64,000 nt of DNA. It comes from Streptomyces sp. PCS3-D2. Lineage in GTDB: Bacteria; Actinomycetota; Actinomycetes; Streptomycetales; Streptomycetaceae. The stretch spans positions 1,860,001 through 1,924,000 of the forward strand of contig NZ_CP097800.1 of NCBI RefSeq assembly GCF_000612545.2, read 5' to 3'. The position numbers and the translations under genes were made by a program. Of the stretch, positions 38,002-46,602 are shown in pieces; positions within the stretch are counted from its first letter, which is position 1; the number at the start of each line of letters is the position of its first letter. The notes under the pieces were generated by a model, which saw only the letters and a list, made by a program, of their open reading frames with translations, did no database searches and had not been told where the DNA came from.

Positions 38002-39062
38002 CGTGCGGCCCCTGCGGGTATGTGGGCCCGGCGCAGCACTCCCAGGCCGCCGCGCGGGGCGGGGCGTACGGTGCCGTCGGCGCCTCCGATCCCGGTCCAC
38101 GGGTCGTCGGCGAGGAGCAGGTGCCCGTCGAGGTCGACCCAGCGGGCCCGGTCGACGAGGTGGACGGCGGGGGCGATGCCGAGCGAACTGGCCGTCAGGC
38201 AGCCGAGCATGAGGTCGGTGCCGCTGCCTGCCAGCGCGGCGTGGATGCGCAGCGCGGCCCGTACGCCGCCGCACTTGGCGAGCTTGACGTTGACCCCGTG
38301 GACCCGGCCGGCGAGGGCCACGGCGTCCTCGTAGGAAACGGCGTCCTCGTCGGCGATCACCGGAATCGGGGAAGCGATCGCGACCCGGGCCAGCGCATCG
38401 GGCCGGCCGGCCGCGATCGGCTGCTCCACCGCCGTGACGCCGAGGGCGGCGAAGCGCGGCAGCAGTGCGTGGGCCTGGTCCTCGGTCCAGGCGCCGTTGG
38501 GGTCGAGCAGCAGATCCGCGGCGGGCGCCCCTTCGCGGACGGCCTCGACCCGGGCAAGGTCCTCGGCTGGGTCGGGGGACCCCGCCTTGACCTTCAGGAC
38601 GGTGAACCCGGCCACGGCGAGCCGACTCGCCTGGGCGGCAGCGGAGACAGGCGGGACGATACCAATGGTGCGGGCCGTGGCCGCCGACGGAGGCAGAGGA
38701 CTGCCGAGGAGTTGGTGAGCGGGTTCGCCGGCCCGTTTGCCGGTGAGGTCCAGTACGGCGGCCTCGACCGCGGCAAGGACTCCCGCGGGCAGGTCGGCGC
38801 CGAGGGAGCCCGCAGGTGCCAGCTCGGCCCAGGCGGTCTCGGGGTCCGGCAGGCGCTCGAACGCCGGGCGTACGGCGCTCAGGTAGCGCAGGATGCGCTG
38901 GGTGGGCAGCCCGAGATAGTCGCTGCTGACAGCCTCCCCCCAACCGCGCAGCCCGCCGTGCTCCAGACAGACCCAGACGGCGTCGCGGCGGGCCATGACG
39001 GAGCGGGAGATCCGCAGCGGTTCCGCCAGTTCCAGCGAGGCGGTGTGCCAGGTGAGTCTCAT
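37998..39062 (-). CDS. Dipeptide epimerase-like enolase-superfamily enzyme
   Basis: 354 residues of the muconate-lactonising/dipeptide epimerase subgroup. Active-site series: KxK base in FTVLKVKAG, metal ligands in LLLDPNGAW, VEQPI and VIADEDAVS, second base Lys in VNVKLAKCGG. The N-terminal capping domain has RISRSVMARRD. Known members flip the alpha-carbon of one residue in dipeptides (for example L-Ala-D/L-Glu); o-succinylbenzoate synthase is a related alternative. It lies between ligand-forming enzymes and a transporter, so an epimerised dipeptide product is suggested. Confidence 0.85.
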   Translation of the reverse strand: MRLTWHTASLELAEPLRISRSVMARRDAVWVCLEHGGLRGWGEAVSSDYLGLPTQRILRYLSAVRPAFERLPDPETAWAELAPAGSLGADLPAGVLAAVEAAVLDLTGKRAGEPAHQLLGSPLPPSAATARTIGIVPPVSAAAQASRLAVAGFTVLKVKAGSPDPAEDLARVEAVREGAPAADLLLDPNGAWTEDQAHALLPRFAALGVTAVEQPIAAGRPDALARVAIASPIPVIADEDAVSYEDAVALAGRVHGVNVKLAKCGGVRAALRIHAALAGSGTDLMLGCLTASSLGIAPAVHLVDRARWVDLDGHLLLADDPWTGIGGADGTVRPAPRGGLGVLRRAHIPAGAAR

Positions 39063-40189
39063 ACGGCACCTCCGGGGGCCGGAACGCGGGTGGCAGGGGT
39101 TCCGCCACGGGGCGCGGCGACGGGATCGAGGACGGTGCGGCAGCGGACCCAGCCAAACGCCTCAGCCGCACGCGGGTGCGGGATCTCCAGCGGGCGGGTG
39201 GCCAGGGCAGCGGCGGTCAGTCCGTGGGCGTGGCAGAAGTCGTCGTCGTACACGGTGCCGAGGTAGCGGTGCGGGCCGTCGGGGAAGACGGTCGCGACGA
39301 CGGCGCCGGGCTCGGCCCGAGCCGCCCACGCGGAGACCAGGGCGACGGCGCCGGTGCTCCAGCCGCCGCTGACGAAGCTGCCACGGGCAAGCCGGCGGCA
39401 GGCGTCGACGGCCTCGGCGGGGCCCACCCAGTGCACCTCGTCGAACGCTCCGTGGCGGACGTTGCCGGGGTGGATGCTGCTGCCGAGTCCGCGCATCAGG
39501 CGCGGCCGGGCGGGCTGGCCGAAGATGGCGGAGCCGACGGAGTCGACGCCCACCACCTTCAGCCGGGGCCAGCGACGGCGCAGCGGGCCGACCAGTCCGG
39601 CGCTGTGACCGCCGGTTCCCACGCTGCACACCAGGACGTCCAAGTGGTCGAGCTGGCCGATCAGTTCTGCGGCCATCGAGCGGTAACCCGCGGGATTGTC
39701 GGGGTTGTTGTACTGGTCAGGCCAGTAGGCACCGTCAGTCCGCGCCAGGACCTCGCGCAGCCGGGCGATACGGGCGGCCTGCCATCCGCCCTTGTCCGCG
39801 GGTCGGTCGACGAGCTCCAGGCGGGCGCCGTAGGTACGCAGCAGCTGCCGCATGGACGGTTCGAGTTCGGTGTCGCCGACGAGGACGACGGGATGACCGA
39901 GCGCCTGTCCGGCGAAGGCCAGCCCGACGCCCATCGTCCCGGAGGTGGACTCCACGACCGGCGCGCCGGGGCGCAGCTCACCGCGCCGTCGGGCACCGGC
40001 CAGCATGGACATCGCCGCGCGGGCCTTCATCCCGCCGGCGCTGAGGCATTCGAGCTTGGCCCAGAACCCGGGATGGGGGTGGGGAAGGTCGGTGCGGATA
40101 CGGGCGAGCGGGGTGCGCCCCAGCAGGGGCAGCAGATCGGGGTTGGCGGCAGCGGCGTCGGACCGGTGCATGGGCGGAGCCAGGGTCAC
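39059..40189 (-). CDS. Cysteine-synthase-like PLP enzyme (SbnA type)
   Basis: 376 residues, fold type II. It begins near LLPLLGRTPLARI. PLP lysine is in LSAGGMKARAAMS; the substrate loop is ESTSGTMGVGLA; the phosphate-binding loop is GTGGHSAG. The family includes cysteine synthase, cystathionine beta-synthase and SbnA, which makes a diaminopropionate precursor for staphyloferrin B. No SbnB homologue is in the window, so the exact product (2,3-diaminopropionate or another beta-substituted alanine) is open. GTG start overlaps the DUF364 gene's stop. Confidence 0.85.
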   Translation of the reverse strand: MTLAPPMHRSDAAAANPDLLPLLGRTPLARIRTDLPHPHPGFWAKLECLSAGGMKARAAMSMLAGARRRGELRPGAPVVESTSGTMGVGLAFAGQALGHPVVLVGDTELEPSMRQLLRTYGARLELVDRPADKGGWQAARIARLREVLARTDGAYWPDQYNNPDNPAGYRSMAAELIGQLDHLDVLVCSVGTGGHSAGLVGPLRRRWPRLKVVGVDSVGSAIFGQPARPRLMRGLGSSIHPGNVRHGAFDEVHWVGPAEAVDACRRLARGSFVSGGWSTGAVALVSAWAARAEPGAVVATVFPDGPHRYLGTVYDDDFCHAHGLTAAALATRPLEIPHPRAAEAFGWVRCRTVLDPVAAPRGGTPATRVPAPGGAV

Positions 40190-41067
40190 GGACAACCTCC
40201 GTAGCGGTGGATGACCCCGGGGCCGCCGTCGAGCCAGAAGAACGGGTACGGCTCGGCGGACACGGCGCTCACCCCGGCTCCGAGGAAGCGGGGCAGGACG
40301 GCGCTTCCGGTCTGGGCGAACATCACAAGGGGCTTGCCCGTCCGGGCGGCGTGGTCGAGCAGGCTCTGGAAGGTGCCGTTGCCGAGGGTCATGCCGGAGG
40401 CGAGGACGGCGCCGCAACGCTCGAGCTGAGCGGCCGTATCGGTCAGGACGGGCTCGCCCCACTCGGTGGTGCCGCCCTTGAGGTCGCACGGCAGGTAGTC
40501 GAGGCCCCGCGCATGCAGCTGCTCCAGGAGCGAGTTCACCACTCCGACCACCAGGACCGGGCGGCGCTCGTAGGGCCCCGGGGCCTCATCGGGCAGGAGG
40601 TCGACGACGGCACGGGCCCGGGCCTTGGAACGGCTCAGGGAACTGCCGGCAGGCAGCGGATACGGGTGGGCGCCGTTGCCGGGCGTGTGCGGGCGTACGT
40701 GAGCCAGGTAGGCATCGAGGGCCGCGATCCGCACCGGCAGGAGCGAATGGCCGAGCAGGTCGGCGACGGTGGCGCCCACGCAGTCGTCGAGGGTGCCCCC
40801 GGGCAGCGCCCCGGGCTCCACGGCGCAGGACCCGACGGCCGCGTCGAGGCGCAGGCTCAGCACTTCGTTGCGGTAACCGCTGCTGCGCCCGTGGTGCCGG
40901 ACGGCCTGGGCTGTGGTGAACGCGAGCGAGATCCGCTCGTGGGCGGGGTCGGGGCCGTACGCCCCGTCACGGACGGCATCGAGAAGCTGGTCAACGGTCC
41001 GGATCACGGGGTCTCCGTGCCCGGACCCTTCTGTGCCGCGCGTGTGCAGGGCAGGCAGGGACGTCAC
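40186..41067 (-). CDS. DUF4213/DUF364 putative metal-chelation protein
   Basis: 293 residues. An N-terminal domain (about 30-130) with SLAFTTAQAVRHH and GTLDDCVGATVADLLGHSLL is followed by a Rossmann-like DUF364 domain with RPVLVVGVVNSLLEQL, ASGMTLGNGTFQSLL and VMFAQTGSAVLPRFL. Pfam names DUF364 a putative heavy-metal chelation domain; no biochemical role is settled. ATG overlaps the ATP-grasp stop. Its presence in this operon supports a metal-linked pathway. Confidence 0.82.
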   Translation of the reverse strand: MTSLPALHTRGTEGSGHGDPVIRTVDQLLDAVRDGAYGPDPAHERISLAFTTAQAVRHHGRSSGYRNEVLSLRLDAAVGSCAVEPGALPGGTLDDCVGATVADLLGHSLLPVRIAALDAYLAHVRPHTPGNGAHPYPLPAGSSLSRSKARARAVVDLLPDEAPGPYERRPVLVVGVVNSLLEQLHARGLDYLPCDLKGGTTEWGEPVLTDTAAQLERCGAVLASGMTLGNGTFQSLLDHAARTGKPLVMFAQTGSAVLPRFLGAGVSAVSAEPYPFFWLDGGPGVIHRYGGCP

Positions 41068-42338
41068 GCGGGCACCGCCGCGGAGGGTTCGTAACAGGGG
41101 CGCAGGCCGGCCAGCAGCCGCTCGGCAGCAGCGCGGGCGCCGCCGCCCTCGGTGTCGGCCGTCATGACATGCCCGAGGTATTCGTTGTTGCTGGTGGCGG
41201 CCCGCACGGTGCGGCCGGGCTCTGCGAGGGTGAGCTCCAGCACCTCGGGCCGGGCGCGGACGTCTTCCTCACCCTCGATGCCGACCAGGGTGCCGGTGGT
41301 GTCGGTCAGCAGGAACGCGATGGCGGCGCTGCGCACTCCGGTCTCTCGCGGTGCGAGGTCCGGCACGTGGCCGAGGGCCACGTCCACGCAGGCGGTCGCC
41401 AGGTCGACGCCCGTGACGTGGCGGACCAGTTCGGTGATGCGGTTGCCGGCCGGGCGCGGGTTGACCTCCACCAGCCGGGGGCCGTCGGGCGTCAGTTTGA
41501 TCTCGGTGTGGCAGACCACCTGATCCAGGCCCAGTGCCTTGACCGCCCGCAGCGCGGTCTCGGCGGCCTCCGACGCCAGGGCCTTGTCGAGACCGGCCGG
41601 GAACATGTGGCCGGTCTCGATGAAGGCGGGCGCCCCACCGATGCTCTTGTCGGTGACGCCCACGACATGGGTGGCACCGCCGAAGGATACGGTCTCCACG
41701 CTGACTTCGGGCCCGTGCAGCAGCTCTTCGAGGAGGATGACGGGCGTACGGTCCTGGCCACGGGCGTTGACCGGGAACTCGGCGAGGGCCTGGCAGGCGA
41801 GTTCCAGTTCGCGCTCGTCGCGCACCGCGCGGACCAGCATGCCCGCACACAGGTCCACCGGCTTCACGACGAGCGGGTAGCCGATCTCACGAGCCGCTGC
41901 CGCCGCCTCCCCCGCGCCCTCGCAGAGCGCGAACCGAGGCCCGGGCACTCCCGCTTCAGCGAGCACACGGCGCGTCAGGTCCTTCCGGCACGCCGCCTCG
42001 ACGGCCTCCGGAGTAGGCCCGGGCAGGCCGAGCCGCCGGGCGGTGTGCGCGACGGCCGGCAGGTAGTAGTCGCACGAGGAGACCACCCCGTCGAAGCTGA
42101 GTACGGCATGCAGCCCCTCGAGCCGCTCAAGCAGAGCGCCCGTGTCGTTGGTGTCCGCCGCGATGACGTTGCGGGCCGTGAGCAGCGGGTGCGGCCCCTC
42201 GCCTGCCTGGTTCGAGCGCAGGTAGTGGTGCAGGTCGCGGGTGACGAAGGTGAACTCGTGCCCGTCTTCGCGGATCGCCCTGGGCAGCAGCCTGCTCATC
42301 GACCCCACCCAGCTTTCGATCACCAGCAGATGTCCCAC
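41064..42338 (-). CDS. ATP-grasp ligase
   Basis: 424 residues of the carboxylate-amine ligase type. N-terminal domain MGHLLVIESWVGSM; ATP-binding part with YPLVVKPVDLCAG; catalytic core with CHTEIKLTPDGPRLVEVNPRPAG, including the Mg-binding Glu and Asn. Such enzymes join two amino acids or an acid and an amine at the cost of ATP, as in dapdiamide-type or L-amino acid ligase pathways. First gene of a leftward run of ten overlapping or tightly packed genes, 50 bp behind a Zur-like box. Confidence 0.88.
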   Translation of the reverse strand: MGHLLVIESWVGSMSRLLPRAIREDGHEFTFVTRDLHHYLRSNQAGEGPHPLLTARNVIAADTNDTGALLERLEGLHAVLSFDGVVSSCDYYLPAVAHTARRLGLPGPTPEAVEAACRKDLTRRVLAEAGVPGPRFALCEGAGEAAAAAREIGYPLVVKPVDLCAGMLVRAVRDERELELACQALAEFPVNARGQDRTPVILLEELLHGPEVSVETVSFGGATHVVGVTDKSIGGAPAFIETGHMFPAGLDKALASEAAETALRAVKALGLDQVVCHTEIKLTPDGPRLVEVNPRPAGNRITELVRHVTGVDLATACVDVALGHVPDLAPRETGVRSAAIAFLLTDTTGTLVGIEGEEDVRARPEVLELTLAEPGRTVRAATSNNEYLGHVMTADTEGGGARAAAERLLAGLRPCYEPSAAVPA

Positions 42339-42387
42339 CGGAACTTCCTCCCAGACTGCCGTCGGCTCTGTGCGACGCAGACGTTAT

Positions 42388-42402
42388 CTGAAATCGTTTT
42401 CA
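42388..42402. promoter_or_regulatory. Zur-like box in front of the ATP-grasp operon
   Basis: Reads TGAAAACGATTTCAG on the minus strand, 11 of 15 matches to the actinobacterial Zur palindrome TGAAAATGATTTTCA. It lies in the AT-rich 124-bp gap between the divergent ATP-grasp and GNAT genes and could control both. It is the weakest-conserved of the set but sits in the right place. Confidence 0.6.
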
Positions 42403-42462
42403 TTTCCAATACGACAGTTTTCCGATAGCCTGCGGCCCCCGGAGCATGAGAGGCGGAGTGTG

Positions 42463-43092
42463 ATGACAGAGCTGACGCGAGATCAGAGGGTCGGGCCCTA
42501 CACGGTGCGGCACGCGAGAAGCGAGGACGTGCCCGGTGCCCGGAGCGTCATGCTGGACACCTTCTACCGGGAATTCGACTACGGGTACGTGCCCGCCTGG
42601 CACCCCGACGTCGTCGACCTCGACGGCACATATCTGCGGCATCCGCGGCACACCCTCGTCGTGGCCGTAGGCGCCGACGGCGAAGTGGTCGGCACCACCG
42701 CACTCAACTCACGCGGCCCCGCCCACCCTCCGCACCCGCTCAGCCTCGTCGAGCGATACCCCTCCGGACGGACCGCCCAGCTGCTCCGCGTGTACGTACG
42801 CCCCGAGCACCGGCGCCACGGGCTGGCCCGCGCCATGGTGCACACCGCCTGCGCGTTCGCCGCGTCCGTACCCGGCTACGAGCGCATCTACCTGCACACC
42901 AACGTCGACATCCCCGGCGCGGAAGGCTTCTGGCGGAGCATCGCCACCGAGGTCTTCGACGCCCGCACCACCGGCGAGCACGGCGGATACGGGACCGTCC
43001 ACTTCGAGATGCCGCTCCCGGTGCCGGAAACCGGTCCCGGGCCGGTGACGGGACCGACCGGACCCGACCGCGAGCCGGCCGGCGTCATGTGA
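42463..43092 (+). CDS. GNAT-family acetyltransferase
   Basis: 209 residues. Acetyl-CoA binding region LRVYVRPEHRRHGLARAMV matches the Q/RxxGxG/A motif of GNAT enzymes; YERIYLHTN and GAEGFWRSIATEVF follow. A Pro/Gly-rich tail ends the protein. ATG at 42463 with GAGGCGGAG upstream. Divergent from the ATP-grasp operon across the Zur-like box, so it may be co-regulated. Substrate unknown. Confidence 0.85.
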   Translation: MTELTRDQRVGPYTVRHARSEDVPGARSVMLDTFYREFDYGYVPAWHPDVVDLDGTYLRHPRHTLVVAVGADGEVVGTTALNSRGPAHPPHPLSLVERYPSGRTAQLLRVYVRPEHRRHGLARAMVHTACAFAASVPGYERIYLHTNVDIPGAEGFWRSIATEVFDARTTGEHGGYGTVHFEMPLPVPETGPGPVTGPTGPDREPAGVM

Positions 43093-45271
43093 CCCGTCGC
43101 TCCTCCAACGGCGCCGGCCTGAGCGTGTCCTCCTCCACCCGGGGCAGGTGCGGAGTGTGGTTGACCAGGCGGGCGGAGTTGCCGACGACCGCGATGCTGC
43201 TGGTGTTGTGCAGCAGCGCCGCCAGCACCGGATTGATGGAGCCGCCCGCGCCCGCGACCAGCCCGAGCAGGTTGACGCCGATGGCGAGCCCGTAGTTCTG
43301 CCGTACGACGCGCAGGGTGTGCCGGCTGAGCTCGACCACGGCCGCGACCTGGCGCAGGTCGTTGCCCGCGAGTGCGATGTCCGCGGTCTCCAGGGCCACA
43401 TGGGAGGAGTGCTCGCCCATCGTGATGCCGACGTCCGCCAGAGCCAGCGCGGGGGCGTCGTTCGTGCCGTCGCCCACCATCGCCACGATGTGGCCCTCGG
43501 CCTGGAGGTCGCGGATCAGCTGGAGCTTGGCCTCCGGCAGGGCGTGGGCGTGGACTTCGGTGATGCCGAGGGCGTCCGCCACGACCTGGGCGGTTTCCGG
43601 GGCGTCACCGGTGAGCAGGACCAGCCTCGAGACGCCCAGGTCACGCAGTTGCCGGACGACGATGTCGGCGCCCGCCCGGACGGCGTCGGAGACCCCGAGC
43701 AGGCCGATGAACTCCTCGTCCTGGGCCAGGCAGATGACGGTCTCGCCACCGCGGCGCAGGTGGTCGGTCCAGCCCTGGGCGTCCTCGGTGAGCTCGATGC
43801 CGTGCCGGCGCAGCAGGGCGGGGCTGCCCACCAGGAGGCGAGTGCCGTCGAGTTCGGCGCGCATGCCCATGCCGAGTACGACCTCGCAGGCCTGGTGGAG
43901 GGGGACGTGCAGGTGCTGCTCCGCGGTGTGGGCGACGATGGCCTGGGCGAGCGGGTGGCGGGCGTGGAGCTCGCCGGAGGCGGCCAGGCTGAGCACCTCG
44001 TCGGCGCCGAAGCGCTCGCTGAGGGTGACGACGCTGGTGACGAGGGGCTTGCCGAAGGTGAGGGTGCCGGTCTTGTCGAAGACGACGGCGGTGACCCGGC
44101 CCACACCTTCGAGGTGGGTGCCGCCCTTGATGAGGGTGCCGCGGCGGGCTCCGTTGCCGATGGCGGCGCTGATGGCGGTCGGGGTGGCCAGGCCCGCGGC
44201 ACACGGGCAGGCGATCAGCAGCATCGTCATCGCCCGGCGCGCGTCGCGGGTGACGACGTACGTCAGGGCGGCGAGCGCGAAGGAGACCGGCACGAAGCGC
44301 TGGGTGAAGCGGGTGGCCACCGTCTGGATCGGGGCCCGGTCGGTCTGGGCCTCCTCGACCCGGGTGATGATGCGGCCGACCGTGGTGTCCCGGCCCACGG
44401 AGTCGGCGCGCACGGTCAACGAGCCGGAGGTGACGATGGTGCCGGCGTAGACGTGGGAACCCGCCCGGGCGTAGACCGGCAGGGCCTCGCCGGTGACCGC
44501 GGCCTGGTCGACCAGGGCCTCGCCGCCGGTCACGTGCCCGTCGACGGGGATCCGGTGGTGCTCGTACACGGCGACGACATCACCGGGTGCCAGCTCCTCC
44601 AGCGGGACCTCCACCTCCACGCCCTCCTCCCGGACCAGCCAGACCCGCTCCTCGCCGATGGTGAGCAGGTCCTCGATGGCGCGGCGGGTGCGGCGCAGGG
44701 TGAGGGTCTGGAGGAACTCGCCGATGTTGAGCAGCCACAGCACGGTCAGGGCGACCACGTTCTCGCGCAACACCAGCGAGATCACGGTCGCGGCGGTGAC
44801 CAGCGTGTCGGTACCGGGATGACCCCGGCCGCGCAGCGTGCGCAGGGCTCCGCGGAAGAACGGCAGCCCCGTGAAGACGGTGACGACGCCCAGGAATCCG
44901 GAGGAGCCGATACCGATGCGGGGCCGGGCCAGCAGGCGGCGCACGGCCACGAACGCGAGGACCGCCCCGCCGACCACGAGCCGGGCGATCTCACCGGTGG
45001 AGGAGTCCGGGGCCGACCTGGTCGCCTTCGCCGGGGCCGATGCGGGCGGCGCCTCCTCCAGCGCGCGGACCAGCGCATCCACATCCAGATCGCCGGGCTC
45101 CATCCAGATCACGACACTGCCCGTGCGCGGGAAGATCCGCAGGGCACGGAAGCCGCCAAGATGGGTGAGGCGGTCGTCGACGAGTCCGGCGCAGCCGGGA
45201 CGGTCCCGCAGCCACGGAACGGTCAGCCGGGCACGCCCCGTGGCGACCGACCGCACGAGTACCGCGGACAT
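43085..45271 (-). CDS. ctpC: CtpC-like P1B-type metal ATPase
   Basis: 728 residues. N-terminal soluble region without CxxC sites, transmembrane helices, phosphatase motif TGEALP, the metal-binding CPC in LLIACPCAAGLATPTAIS, phosphorylation site DKTGTLT, and GDGTNDAPALALADVGI. It closely resembles mycobacterial CtpC, linked to Zn/Mn efflux. It starts 2 bp after the PacL-like gene and its 3' end overlaps the GNAT gene's end on the other strand. Confidence 0.9.
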   Translation of the reverse strand: MSAVLVRSVATGRARLTVPWLRDRPGCAGLVDDRLTHLGGFRALRIFPRTGSVVIWMEPGDLDVDALVRALEEAPPASAPAKATRSAPDSSTGEIARLVVGGAVLAFVAVRRLLARPRIGIGSSGFLGVVTVFTGLPFFRGALRTLRGRGHPGTDTLVTAATVISLVLRENVVALTVLWLLNIGEFLQTLTLRRTRRAIEDLLTIGEERVWLVREEGVEVEVPLEELAPGDVVAVYEHHRIPVDGHVTGGEALVDQAAVTGEALPVYARAGSHVYAGTIVTSGSLTVRADSVGRDTTVGRIITRVEEAQTDRAPIQTVATRFTQRFVPVSFALAALTYVVTRDARRAMTMLLIACPCAAGLATPTAISAAIGNGARRGTLIKGGTHLEGVGRVTAVVFDKTGTLTFGKPLVTSVVTLSERFGADEVLSLAASGELHARHPLAQAIVAHTAEQHLHVPLHQACEVVLGMGMRAELDGTRLLVGSPALLRRHGIELTEDAQGWTDHLRRGGETVICLAQDEEFIGLLGVSDAVRAGADIVVRQLRDLGVSRLVLLTGDAPETAQVVADALGITEVHAHALPEAKLQLIRDLQAEGHIVAMVGDGTNDAPALALADVGITMGEHSSHVALETADIALAGNDLRQVAAVVELSRHTLRVVRQNYGLAIGVNLLGLVAGAGGSINPVLAALLHNTSSIAVVGNSARLVNHTPHLPRVEEDTLRPAPLEERRVT

Positions 45272-45273
45272 GA

Positions 45274-45573
45274 TCAGTGCTCGTGGCCGTGGTCGTCGTG
45301 GTCGACCTTGACGGCCGAGGGCGGCGGGACCTCCTCGCCGAGCGAGGTACGGGCCTCCGCGAGCATGTCCCCGGCCTTGAGCCGGGCCTCCTCGGCGGCC
45401 GAGGACAGCCACCGGCTCGCCACGATGCCGCCCGCGAGCCCGCTCACCAGCGCCTTGCGCGCGGCGGGCTGGGCATCGGGGAGCTTCTTGATGATCAGTG
45501 CACCCACCACGCCGGACACCGCGTAGTGGGCCAGCTTGCCGGCGGCGGCGCCGACGATGGCGAGGGGATGCAT
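45274..45573 (-). CDS. PacL-like (DUF1490) metal-ATPase partner
   Basis: 99 residues. Hydrophobic N-terminal segment (HYAVSGVVGALIIKKL), a helical middle (ASRWLSSAAEEARLKAGDMLAEA) and a metal-binding tail VDHDDHGHEH. Same layout as mycobacterial PacL1, a membrane chaperone that stabilises CtpC and binds zinc through a C-terminal Asp/His motif. Strong ribosome site GGAAGGAGG before the ATG. Two bases separate it from the ATPase gene, as in the mycobacterial operon. Confidence 0.88.
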   Translation of the reverse strand: MHPLAIVGAAAGKLAHYAVSGVVGALIIKKLPDAQPAARKALVSGLAGGIVASRWLSSAAEEARLKAGDMLAEARTSLGEEVPPPSAVKVDHDDHGHEH

Positions 45574-45666
45574 GAACGCCTCCTTCCGTGCGCGCCCTGC
45601 CCGGGCACGACGGACCTCTCCTTCCAGTCTGGACCGGGGCGCGTACGAGGTCGAGCCGGGCCGCGG

Positions 45667-46602
45667 TCACCTGCTGGCCACGGGCCGGCGTTCGGGAAGA
45701 ATCGCGGCCCGGGTGGCGTACCCGGCCCGCCGGGAGCCCACCAGCCGGCAGCCGAGGTAGATCAGGAACGCGAGGGTCGTCACGTACGGGCTGATGGGAA
45801 TGCTGCTGCCCAGCGCGAGCAGGATGCCGCCCTCCATGGCGACCAGCGCGAAGAGCACGCTCAGTACGGGCAGCAGCACCGGGGACGCGGTGACCCGGGC
45901 CGCTGCTGCCGCCGGGGTGACCAGCAGGGCCAGCACCAGCAGGGCGCCCACGATCTGCACGCACAGAGCCACCGCCAGCCCGAGGACCAGCATGAACGCC
46001 AGCGACAGGGCCCGGACGGGCACCCCGCGGGACTCGGCCACGTCGGGATCGGCGCTGGCGAAGGTCAGCGGCCGCCAGACCACCGCGAGGGCCGCCAGCA
46101 CGACGACGGACGTACCCACCAGCCAGGCCGTCTGGGGGGTGTCGACGGCGACGATCTGCCCGGTCAGGATGCCGAACTTGTTGGCCGCCCGGCCCTTGTA
46201 GAGGGAAAGGCACAGCACGCCCAGCCCCAGCCCGAACGGCATGATGATCCCGATCACCGAATTGCGGTCGCGGGCCCGGACCCCGAGCAGACCGATCGCG
46301 GTGGCCGCCATCAGCGAGCCGACGATCGACCCGGCGACGATGTTGAACCCGATCAGGAGCGCGGCCGCCGCGCCCGCGAAGGACAGCTCGCTGATACCGT
46401 GCACCGCGAACGGCAGGTCCCTCATGATCACGAAGACCCCGACGAGACCGCCCACCAGCCCCAGCAGGGCCCCGGCCAGCAGCGAATTGTGGACCAGTGC
46501 CAGCAGCTCCCCGTAGTTGTCGAAGTTGAAGATCTGCTGCCAGATGCCCGGATCCGCGCCGTCGCCGGCGACCGGCGCGACCAGGGCTGTCGCTGCCCTC
46601 AT
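45667..46602 (-). CDS. znuB: Zinc ABC transporter permease ZnuB
   Basis: 311 residues, ABC-3 family, about eight helices. Typical stretches: LLGLVGGLVGVFVIMRDLPFAVHGISELSFAG (read in parts) and VQIVGALLVLALLVTPAAAA. ATG overlaps the znuC stop (ATGA). Works with ZnuA and ZnuC in zinc import. Confidence 0.92.
   Translation of the reverse strand: MRAATALVAPVAGDGADPGIWQQIFNFDNYGELLALVHNSLLAGALLGLVGGLVGVFVIMRDLPFAVHGISELSFAGAAAALLIGFNIVAGSIVGSLMAATAIGLLGVRARDRNSVIGIIMPFGLGLGVLCLSLYKGRAANKFGILTGQIVAVDTPQTAWLVGTSVVVLAALAVVWRPLTFASADPDVAESRGVPVRALSLAFMLVLGLAVALCVQIVGALLVLALLVTPAAAAARVTASPVLLPVLSVLFALVAMEGGILLALGSSIPISPYVTTLAFLIYLGCRLVGSRRAGYATRAAILPERRPVASR

Noticed and set aside
31081-42338. Coelibactin or another NRPS-made zincophore
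   Set aside because: No NRPS modules occur in the zinc locus; the enzymes are of the ATP-grasp, PLP and enolase types.
43148-45526. 792-codon plus-strand frame over the metal ATPase
   Set aside because: Antisense to ctpC; Gly/Asp/Gln-rich and without motifs.
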